From Pseudomonas sp. AFG_SD02_1510_Pfu_092 (GTDB taxonomy: Bacteria > Pseudomonadota > Gammaproteobacteria > Pseudomonadales > Pseudomonadaceae): 44,781 nt of DNA. The notes under the pieces are model-generated. The model was not told the origin of the DNA. It worked only from the letters and a program-made list of their open reading frames with translations, and searched no databases. The position numbers were made by a program, and so were the translations under genes. Below are positions 16,455-23,358 of this stretch, piece by piece. The first letter of the stretch is position 1; each line of letters opens with the position of its first letter. The stretch covers positions 1 to 44,781 of the forward strand of contig NZ_PUQD01000045.1 of the NCBI RefSeq assembly GCF_003331055.1, given 5' to 3'.

Positions 16455-16476
16455 GGGAACAGGGCTCCGTCGTTTG

Positions 16477-16518
16477 CGATATATCGTGAGATATTACTCA
16501 AGATATATCTAAAGACAA
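16477..16518 (-). promoter_or_regulatory. Promoter with twin palindromic operators for the PadR-ferric reductase operon
   Basis: On the minus strand TTGTCT (16513-16518) and TAATAT (16491-16496) are spaced 16 bp, a plausible sigma70 promoter. Two perfect palindromes, AGATATATCT (16501-16510) and CGATATATCG (16477-16486), share the core GATATATC and are centred 24 bp apart. One lies in the spacer and one near the transcription start. This is a repressor arrangement, most simply for PadR autoregulation. Confidence 0.65.
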
Positions 16519-16530
16519 GCCTTTAATTGC

Positions 16531-16545
16531 AGATGATTCTCATCT
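16531..16545 (-). promoter_or_regulatory. Fur-box-like dyad
   Basis: AGATGA-TTC-TCATCT is a perfect inverted repeat containing ATGATTCTCAT, a core often seen in Pseudomonas Fur boxes. It lies just upstream of the promoter of the PadR-ferric reductase operon and overlaps the stop codon of the upstream penicillin-binding protein gene. Iron control fits the product. Confidence 0.6.
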
Positions 16546-19500
16546 AGTTGCTCGATGTGTCCCCTTGCTGCGCTGCCACCTGCGGCGCTTTGCACGCATT
16601 CGGATTGCCCGGCTGAAGGTACGGCATGAGGATCGGGGCCATGCCTTTTAGCACCTGCACCGGCAGCGCCGAGGTGAACTTGAATGCCTCGGCCGAGCGC
16701 CCCGGTACGAACGCGGTCAAGGTGCCGAAGTGGTTGTCGCCGAGGAAGAACACGAAGGTGGCGGTACGGTTCAGTGAGCGTGAGCCGATCAGCCGGCCGC
16801 CAGCACCAAAGCTCTCGATGCGGTTGTCACCGGTACCGGTCTTGCCGCCCATCACCAGCGGCGTGCCGTCCTGCAGCTTGAAACTGCCGGAAATGCGCCG
16901 CGCGGTGCCCGCATCCACCACCTGCGACATGGCACCTTTGAGGGCGCGTGCCACCTCGACCGGCAAGATCCGCACACCCCGGTCCGGGTCGCTGACCAGT
17001 TTGGTTTCGTAAGGCGTGTTGGCCGCGAAGTGCAGGGTGTCGATGCGCAGGGTCGGCAGGCGCACGCCGTCGTTCTGAATGATGCCGACCAGTTCCGAGA
17101 GCGCGGCGGGGCGGTCGCCCGAGCTGCCGATGGCGGTGGCCAGCGACGGCACCAGGTGGTCGAATGGATAGCCCACGCGCTTCCAGCGCTGGTGAATGTC
17201 GAGGAACGCTTCGATCTCGACCATGGTGCGTATGCGGCTGTCACGGGCTCCCTGATGGCGGCTCTTGAACAACCAGCCGTACACCTCCTGGCGCTCGAAG
17301 CGGCTGGCATTGACCATTTCGGTAAGGGTCGAACCGGGGTTCTTCAGCAAGTAGCCGAGCAACCACAAGTCCAGCGGGTGGACCTTGGCGATGTAGCCTT
17401 GGTCGGGCAGGTCGTACTTGCCTGGGCCATAGGCGTCGTACATTTCTGACAGGCGGCCGTCGGTGAGTTTGCCCAGCACGACCTTGTCACCCTTCAGATG
17501 GGCGCGGACGAAGGCGTTGAAGGTTTCCTGGCCGGCCTCTGGGAACAGATAGCGGTGCACCGCCGCCAACCGTTGCGGGGTCACGCGCATGCCATCGAGG
17601 AAGGTATCCAGGCGCTGTTGCGAAGTCTTGCGCTGGTATTTCTTCCAGAAACGCATCAGGTAGTTGGTGCCTTCCTTGTCGGCGAAACGGGCCAGGTATT
17701 CCTGGCGACGCGGGTCGGCGTCGTCCTTGAGCAACGGCACCCGGTTGTACGGCTGCTGGTAGGTCACGTAGCGCACCAGGTCACGCATCAGGCGGATGAA
17801 CGGCAGGTTGATCGACTCGCGCAACGCATCCTTGAGGGTGGGGTTGCGGCTGTTGTCTTCCTTACGGAAGTTGTTGAACACGTGCATGCCGCCGCCGGTG
17901 AAGAAGGCTTCGCCGGTGTTGGCCGAATACTTGCGTTCAAGCGCAGCGTCGAGCATGGCGTCCAGGCTCTGGTTCTTGCTGTTCTGCGCCAGCCATTCCA
18001 GCGACCACTGGCTGATACGGTCGAGTTCGGCGACTTCGACTTTCTTCAGCTCGGCGGCGGGCTTGCCGGCGTACTTGTCGTGCAGTTCGGCGATGATCTC
18101 CAGGTAGGTGGTGAGTACCCGCAGCTTGGCGGTGGAGCCCAGCTCCAGCTTGCTACCTTCGTTGATGTCGAAGGGCTGGTCGGTGCTGTCGGTCTGCACC
18201 CGTACCCGCGAGCCGTCGGCGGTGCGCTCGAACAAGGTGAAGCTGTAGCTCACCTGGTCGGTGGTCTTGGCAGTAAGCAAGCGTTCGCCGATCAGGCCGA
18301 TCTGCGCGGCAAACTCCGGGTCGGCAAGGTTCTTCAGGTACTGGCTGACTTGCAGCTGCAGGTCGGACTGCAGGGTGCTGGTGGCCGACAGGTCAAGCCG
18401 GTCGAGGTCGTACAGCGGGCGGTTGAGCATCGCCGCCAGGCGGTTGCGTGCCAGGCTGATGCCCTTGTTGGTGACGATCGGCACGATGGTCGGTTGCGCC
18501 ACCCAGTCGCGGTACACCGCCTTGCTGGCCAGCGCGGCGTCGGCCAGTGGTTGGTCGATGACCTGGTTGGCGGCCAGCACGCGAATGTGCGCATCGGTCA
18601 GCTCGGCCAGCTCGATCCGGCCTTTGGACAGGTAGTGCGAAGGCCGGCGCTGGGCAATCATCAGCGACAGCACCTGGCGCAGGGCCAGGCCGCGCGCGGC
18701 CATGCTCTCGGGGTCGCTGGCGGTAGCGGTGAGGGCCTGGTTGACCTGGTCGAAGTCGGCGCCGTACCACACCCGCAGCCCTTCGGCCATGCCATGCACT
18801 TCGCCGTGCCCGGGCACCGCCGAAAGCGGCACGCTGTTGAGGTAGTCACGCACGATGCGCTGGCGCGCCTCGGTGGTGTCGGGGCCGCCCTGGTAGGCGC
18901 GCACGCTGGCAGAAATCATCTGGCGGATCTTTTCGGCGCCCGACACCGTCAGGCCGTCCGGTGAATGGCGGTATTTTTCCAGCTGCGTAGCCAGGGTACT
19001 GCCGCCAGCGGACTGGCCAGGCAGGGCCAGGTACTTGGCCACCTGGCTGTAGGCGGCTTTGGCGAAGCGCGGCCAGTCCACGGCCGGGTTGTTGCGCGGG
19101 TCCTTGGTGTCGAGCAGGTCGCGGTTCTCGATGAACAGCAAGCTGTTGACCATTACCGGCGGGATCGCCGCAAAGTTCGGGTACAGGTGCTGCGGGTACT
19201 TGTACTGGTACAGCACATCGCCGCGGCAGTCGGTGATCGACAAGCCCGCCTGAATCTTCTCGATATACGGGGCGAACAGCCCATGATCGACGTAGTTCAT
19301 CAACGCCGGCGAGAATTTCACCTGTTCGCTGATCAGGTAGTCGCGCTTGAGCAGGCGCGGCAGGAATTCGCCCAGGGCGCTGTAGCCCAGGCGTTTGTCG
19401 AATGGCCCTTCACCGGGGTAGACGATGGCATCGCTGGGGCCAGCTTGCAGCGAGTAGGTAAGGGTGGTCGCCAGCTTGCTGAATTCCCGCGATTGCAGGT

Positions 19501-19681
19501 TGGAGGTGCGGAATTCGTCATACGCGGCGAAGCCGATGGCGACCAGCGCCACCAGCAGGATGAGGATGATCAGCCGCCACCATAGCCGGCGCTGACGGGG
19601 GGACTTGGGCTGTGGCGTCTCGGCCGGAGGTAATTCGGGTGCTTCCGTTCTGCTTGGTTCCGATTGCCACAGTGCGCCCAT
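16544..19681 (-). CDS. Bifunctional penicillin-binding protein (GT51 transglycosylase and transpeptidase)
   Basis: Inner-membrane peptidoglycan synthase of 1045 residues, longer than most class A PBPs. A Pro-rich cytoplasmic tail is followed by one helix at 33-53. The glycosyltransferase domain shows a modified motif 1 (FIENRDLL, catalytic Glu185, where EDxxFxxHxG is usual) and a good motif 2, GGSTLATQLEK at 226-236. The transpeptidase domain has the SxxK motif STAK (Ser516, Lys519) and KTGTG (Lys947). The family is found across Pseudomonas, but its precise role (auxiliary PBP) is unclear. Divergent motif 1 suggests altered polymerase activity. It stands alone: 377 bp separate it from the divergent permease, and its stop overlaps the Fur-like site of the next operon. 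Confidence 0.88.
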   Translation of the reverse strand: MGALWQSEPSRTEAPELPPAETPQPKSPRQRRLWWRLIILILLVALVAIGFAAYDEFRTSNLQSREFSKLATTLTYSLQAGPSDAIVYPGEGPFDKRLGYSALGEFLPRLLKRDYLISEQVKFSPALMNYVDHGLFAPYIEKIQAGLSITDCRGDVLYQYKYPQHLYPNFAAIPPVMVNSLLFIENRDLLDTKDPRNNPAVDWPRFAKAAYSQVAKYLALPGQSAGGSTLATQLEKYRHSPDGLTVSGAEKIRQMISASVRAYQGGPDTTEARQRIVRDYLNSVPLSAVPGHGEVHGMAEGLRVWYGADFDQVNQALTATASDPESMAARGLALRQVLSLMIAQRRPSHYLSKGRIELAELTDAHIRVLAANQVIDQPLADAALASKAVYRDWVAQPTIVPIVTNKGISLARNRLAAMLNRPLYDLDRLDLSATSTLQSDLQLQVSQYLKNLADPEFAAQIGLIGERLLTAKTTDQVSYSFTLFERTADGSRVRVQTDSTDQPFDINEGSKLELGSTAKLRVLTTYLEIIAELHDKYAGKPAAELKKVEVAELDRISQWSLEWLAQNSKNQSLDAMLDAALERKYSANTGEAFFTGGGMHVFNNFRKEDNSRNPTLKDALRESINLPFIRLMRDLVRYVTYQQPYNRVPLLKDDADPRRQEYLARFADKEGTNYLMRFWKKYQRKTSQQRLDTFLDGMRVTPQRLAAVHRYLFPEAGQETFNAFVRAHLKGDKVVLGKLTDGRLSEMYDAYGPGKYDLPDQGYIAKVHPLDLWLLGYLLKNPGSTLTEMVNASRFERQEVYGWLFKSRHQGARDSRIRTMVEIEAFLDIHQRWKRVGYPFDHLVPSLATAIGSSGDRPAALSELVGIIQNDGVRLPTLRIDTLHFAANTPYETKLVSDPDRGVRILPVEVARALKGAMSQVVDAGTARRISGSFKLQDGTPLVMGGKTGTGDNRIESFGAGGRLIGSRSLNRTATFVFFLGDNHFGTLTAFVPGRSAEAFKFTSALPVQVLKGMAPILMPYLQPGNPNACKAPQVAAQQGDTSSN

Positions 19682-20033
19682 AATCTTCTATCCGGCCAGG
19701 TATTTTCGTCTTGCTTGTCTGAAGCTTAGACGTTGAGCGGGTCAGGTGAAAAATTTGTAAGACCCGGAGAAAACTGCCGTAAGGCTATGCGGCTTTGGTG
19801 TGGGTTTCTTCTTCAGGCGATATTGCTAGGGTAACCGGGTGAAAAGGCCCAAGAGTTCTCGCCAAATTTCTGCATATATATAGTGAAAACCCCTACAACG
19901 GTCTTCCTATACTGCTCGGCCCCTTTGCCCTGCCGGCCGCTCTAGCGCCGGCACACGGGCCGGCCCACGAGGCCAGCCCGGCTAGCCAATGTCACGCCTA
20001 TCGGCCTGGCGGGTGTTGCGCGAAGGTCAATCC
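19682..20033. other. Long divergent intergenic region
   Basis: This stretch between the divergent PBP and permease genes has no gene. The middle is AT-rich (TGCATATATATAGTG near 19870). TATACT at about 19908 is a good -10 candidate for the permease without a clear -35. Beyond it, GC-rich inverted segments (GCCGGC ... GCCGGC, near 19934-19955) would fold in the permease leader RNA. No operator is recognisable. Confidence 0.5.
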
Positions 20034-20041
20034 AATAACAA
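20034..20041 (+). promoter_or_regulatory. A-rich Hfq/Crc (CA) motif at the permease ribosome site
   Basis: AATAACAA matches the AAnAAnAA motif bound by Hfq with Crc during catabolite repression in Pseudomonas. It ends two bases before the Shine-Dalgarno TGAGG (20044-20048) of the permease gene, the usual place for translational repression. An amino acid permease is a typical target. Confidence 0.6.
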
Positions 20042-20058
20042 AATGAGGTTGTATTGCT

Positions 20059-21477
20059 ATGCCAGTCGGCAACCACCCTGCCCACGGCCAGGCCACTGAA
20101 GGCGGCCCGCTCAAGCGTGAACTGGGCGAACGACACATCCGCCTGATGGCGCTTGGCGCCTGTATCGGTGTCGGTCTGTTCCTCGGTTCGGCCAAGGCCA
20201 TCGAAATGGCCGGCCCGGCCATCATGCTCTCCTACATCATCGGCGGCCTGGCCATTCTGGTGATCATGCGCGCCCTTGGCGAAATGGCCGTGCACAACCC
20301 TGTGGCCGGCTCGTTCAGCCGCTATGCCCAAGACTACCTCGGCCCACTGGCGGGCTTTCTTACCGGCTGGAACTACTGGTTCCTGTGGCTGGTGACCTGC
20401 GTTGCCGAGATTACCGCAGTGGCCATCTATATGGGCATCTGGTTCCCCGACGTGCCACGCTGGATCTGGGCCCTGGCGGCGCTGGGCAGCATGGGCGCGG
20501 TCAACCTGGTGGCGGTGAAGGCGTTTGGTGAATTCGAGTTCTGGTTCGCCCTGATCAAGATCGTCACCATCATCGCCATGGTGCTCGGCGGTATCGGCAT
20601 CATTGCCTTTGGCTTCGGCAATGACGGTGTGGCGCTGGGTATTTCCAACCTGTGGAGCAACGGCGGCTTCATGCCCAACGGCGTGACTGGCGTGCTGATG
20701 TCGCTGCAGATGGTGATGTTCGCCTACCTGGGCGTGGAAATGATCGGCCTGACCGCCGGTGAAGCACGCAACCCGCAAAAGACCATCCCGCAGGCCATCG
20801 GCTCGGTGTTCTGGCGCATTCTGCTGTTCTACGTGGGCGCGCTGTTCGTGATCCTGTCGATCTATCCGTGGAACGAGATCGGCAGCCAGGGCAGCCCGTT
20901 CGTCATGACCTTCGAACGCCTCGGCATCAAGACTGCCGCCGGCATCATCAACTTCGTGGTCATCACGGCCGCGCTGTCCTCGTGCAACGGTGGCATCTTC
21001 AGCACCGGGCGCATGCTCTACAGCCTGGCGCAGAACGGCCAGGCCCCGGCGGCCTTTGCCCGTACCTCGAACAACGGCGTGCCGCGCAATGCGCTGCTGC
21101 TGTCGATCGGTGCGCTGCTGCTGGGCGTGCTGGCCAACTACCTGGTGCCGGAAAAGGTCTTCGTCTGGGTGACTTCGATCGCCACCTTCGGCGCGATCTG
21201 GACCTGGGTGATGATCCTGCTGGCGCAGCTGAAGTTCCGCGCCGGCCTCAGCACCGCCGAGCGCAAGGGCCTGAAGTACCGTATGTGGCTGTGGCCGCTC
21301 AGCTCGTACCTGGCACTGGCGTTCCTGGTGCTGGTGGTCGGGCTGATGGCGTACTTCGAGGATACCCGCGTGGCGCTGTACATCGGCCCGGCGTTCCTGG
21401 TGCTGCTGACGGTGCTGTACCACGTGTTCCGCCTGGCGCCGAAAGACGCGCATGGTGTGGCCAGTACAGCTTCCTGA
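20059..21477 (+). CDS. proY: AAT-family amino acid permease (proline-specific permease ProY-like)
   Basis: Inner-membrane amino acid:proton symporter of 472 residues with twelve predicted helices. The APC/AAT signature is clear at the start: LKRELGERHIRLMALGACIGVGLFLGSAKAIEMAGPA. It continues with YIIGGLAILVIMRALGEMAV and, later, GVEMIGLTAGEARNPQKTIPQAI. The length is normal. Closest remembered relatives are ProY/HutT-type permeases, so proline or histidine are likely substrates, but specificity cannot be read from motifs. TGAGG stands ten bases before the ATG with an A-rich Crc/Hfq motif next to it, implying catabolite repression. It is transcribed alone and convergent with the FMN protein gene. 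Confidence 0.85.
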   Translation: MPVGNHPAHGQATEGGPLKRELGERHIRLMALGACIGVGLFLGSAKAIEMAGPAIMLSYIIGGLAILVIMRALGEMAVHNPVAGSFSRYAQDYLGPLAGFLTGWNYWFLWLVTCVAEITAVAIYMGIWFPDVPRWIWALAALGSMGAVNLVAVKAFGEFEFWFALIKIVTIIAMVLGGIGIIAFGFGNDGVALGISNLWSNGGFMPNGVTGVLMSLQMVMFAYLGVEMIGLTAGEARNPQKTIPQAIGSVFWRILLFYVGALFVILSIYPWNEIGSQGSPFVMTFERLGIKTAAGIINFVVITAALSSCNGGIFSTGRMLYSLAQNGQAPAAFARTSNNGVPRNALLLSIGALLLGVLANYLVPEKVFVWVTSIATFGAIWTWVMILLAQLKFRAGLSTAERKGLKYRMWLWPLSSYLALAFLVLVVGLMAYFEDTRVALYIGPAFLVLLTVLYHVFRLAPKDAHGVASTAS

Positions 21478-21490
21478 TCTGAAATGGACG

Positions 21491-21507
21491 GGGCCGCTGC
21501 GCGGCCC
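21491..21507 (+). terminator. Stem-loop after the permease gene
   Basis: GGGCCGC / GCGGCCC form a perfect 7-bp stem with loop TGC, 14 bp past the permease stop. No T tract follows, so termination may be factor-dependent or aided by the adjoining degenerate REP. Confidence 0.45.
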
Positions 21508-21510
21508 ATC

Positions 21511-21565
21511 GCGACACAAGGCCGCTCCCATAAGAGATCGCGTACTCCTGTGGGAGCAGCCCCAG
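21511..21565. repeat. Degenerate REP remnant pair
   Basis: GGCCGCTCCCA (21520-21530) and the inverted TGTGGGAGCAGCC (21549-21561) are recognisable REP tails whose core palindromes are lost or shortened. It lies between convergent genes. Confidence 0.6.
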
Positions 21566-21571
21566 GTCCTA

Positions 21572-23191
21572 TCAGGCTGCCACCTCGCTGTGCGGCTCGA
21601 AGCTGTCGGCCCGTGCCAGTTGCCACATGCGCGAATAGAACTGGCCATTCACCTCGCCGGTCAGCAGCTCCCCCGGCTTGAGAAACACATGCATCTGCGA
21701 GAACAGCTTGATCTCGGTGGCCGAGATGCGTCGCACCAAGTGCTTGGCTTCCAGCTGCGCCGGGTGTTCCAGCCCCGCAGCAGCCAGCATTTCGGCCAGG
21801 GCTCGCAGGGTATTGTGGTGGAAGTTCAGCACCCGTTGGGCTTTGTCCGGTACCACCAGCGCACGCTGGCGCAGCGGGTCTTGCGTGGCCACACCGGTCG
21901 GGCACTTGTTGGTGTGGCAGCTCTGCGACTGGATGCAGCCAATGGCGAACATGAAGCCGCGCGCCGAGTTGGCCCAGTCGGCCCCGATCGCCAGCACGCT
22001 GGCGATGTCGAAGGCGCTGACGATCTTGCCGCTGGCCCCCAGCTTGATCTTGTCGCGCAGGTTCAGCCCGACCAGGGTGTTGTGCACGAACAGCAGGCCT
22101 TCGCGTAGCGGCACGCCGATATGGTCGGTGAACTCCACCGGCGCTGCGCCAGTGCCGCCTTCCTTGCCGTCGACAACGATGAAGTCGGGCAGGATGCCGG
22201 TTTCCAGCATGGCCTTGGCGATGCCCATGAACTCCCAAGGGTGGCCCAGGCAGAACTTGAAGCCTACCGGTTTACCGCCAGACAGTTCCCGCAGCTGGGC
22301 TATGAACTGCATCATCTCGATCGGGGTAGAGAAGGCACTGTGGCGCGACGGCGAGATGCAGTCCTCGCCCATCAGCACGCCACGGGTTTCGGCGATTTCC
22401 CGGGTCACCTTGTGTTTGGGCAGGATACCGCCGTGGCCGGGCTTGGCGCCCTGGCTCATCTTGATCTCGATCATCCGCACCTGCGGGCTGCGCGCCTGGG
22501 CCGCGAAGCGCTCGGGGTCGAAGCGGCCATCTGGCGTGCGGCAACCGAAGTAGCCGCTGCCCAGTTCCCATACCAGGTCGCCACCGTGCTCGCGGTGATA
22601 GGGGCTGATGCTGCCTTCGCCGGTGTCATGGTGGAAATTGCCCAGCTTGGCGCCGTGGTTGAGGGCACGGATGGCATTGGCGCTGAGCGAGCCGAAGCTC
22701 ATCGCCGAAATGTTGAAGATCGACGCCGAATACGGCTGGCTGCACTGCGGCCCGCCGACAATCACCCGGAAGCTGGCCGGGTCGGCCAGTGGCGCCGGGC
22801 GCATGGAATGGCCGATGAACTCGAAGCCGGACTCGTACACATCGATCAGGGTGCCGAAGGGTTTGTCCGAGGCTTCGTTCTTCGCCCGCGCATACACCAG
22901 CGAGCGCTGCGCGCGGGAGAACGGCAGGGCGTCGCTGTCGGCCTCCAGCAGGTACTGGCGGATTTCCGGGCGAATGGCCTCGACCAGATAGCGGATGTTG
23001 CCGAGGATCGGGTAGTTGCGGCGCACTGCGTGGCGCTGCTGCAGCAGGTCGAACAGGCCGATCAGGCTGAGCGTGGCGGTGGTCAGGGTGAACGGCCACA
23101 ACCATTCGTGGTGGATGAAAGGCAGGCTCGCCAGGCTGAACAGCACACAGGCGGCGAGGAAGGCATAACGGCTGAGAAGTGACAGGCTCAT
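21572..23191 (-). CDS. FMN-binding glutamate synthase-like protein
   Basis: Encodes 539 residues from ATG 23191 (AAGGA upstream). Two hydrophobic segments at the N-terminus (about 5-50) suggest membrane attachment. The rest matches the FMN-binding TIM-barrel domain of glutamate synthase (FNISAMSFGSLSANAIRALNHGA, EIKMSQGAKPGHGGILP, VVDGKEGGTGAAP, GADWANSARGFMFAIGC). Cys419, Cys425 and Cys430 in GCIQSQSCHTNKCPTG correspond to the 3Fe-4S ligands. The amidotransferase and C-terminal domains of true GltB are missing, so it cannot make glutamate from glutamine alone. The family is a stand-alone oxidoreductase of unknown substrate. Residues beyond the usual start lack a ribosome site. Confidence 0.92.
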   Translation of the reverse strand: MSLSLLSRYAFLAACVLFSLASLPFIHHEWLWPFTLTTATLSLIGLFDLLQQRHAVRRNYPILGNIRYLVEAIRPEIRQYLLEADSDALPFSRAQRSLVYARAKNEASDKPFGTLIDVYESGFEFIGHSMRPAPLADPASFRVIVGGPQCSQPYSASIFNISAMSFGSLSANAIRALNHGAKLGNFHHDTGEGSISPYHREHGGDLVWELGSGYFGCRTPDGRFDPERFAAQARSPQVRMIEIKMSQGAKPGHGGILPKHKVTREIAETRGVLMGEDCISPSRHSAFSTPIEMMQFIAQLRELSGGKPVGFKFCLGHPWEFMGIAKAMLETGILPDFIVVDGKEGGTGAAPVEFTDHIGVPLREGLLFVHNTLVGLNLRDKIKLGASGKIVSAFDIASVLAIGADWANSARGFMFAIGCIQSQSCHTNKCPTGVATQDPLRQRALVVPDKAQRVLNFHHNTLRALAEMLAAAGLEHPAQLEAKHLVRRISATEIKLFSQMHVFLKPGELLTGEVNGQFYSRMWQLARADSFEPHSEVAA

Positions 23192-23280
23192 ACAGGGTCC
23201 TTGCGATGGCGCGGTCAGGCTCAGGGCCTGGGCAAACCCCGACCATAGCCAAGTTGCACGGCTGTGCAAAATTAAATCGC

Positions 23281-23299
23281 GGTAGCGAAAATCATTCTC
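23281..23299 (-). promoter_or_regulatory. Possible Fur-like site upstream of the FMN protein
   Basis: On the minus strand GAGAATGATTTTCGCTACC agrees with the 19-bp Fur consensus at about 13 positions. TTTAAT, a possible -10, lies some 15-20 bp downstream. It is a weak match in a 167-bp gap that otherwise shows nothing clear. Confidence 0.3.
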
Positions 23300-23358
23300 G
23301 AGCTGATGCAAGTTTTGTGGGCATTGCGCAGCCTTCTGTGGGCGCGCGCAAGTGCTTG

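Noticed and set aside
17498..18964. 488-codon open frame opposite the penicillin-binding protein
   Set aside because: Antisense shadow; the PBP reading has clear catalytic motifs and this one has none.
19942..21648. 568-codon frame opposite the amino acid permease
   Set aside because: Very rich in His, Gln and Asp because it is the complement of transmembrane codons; the permease is certain.
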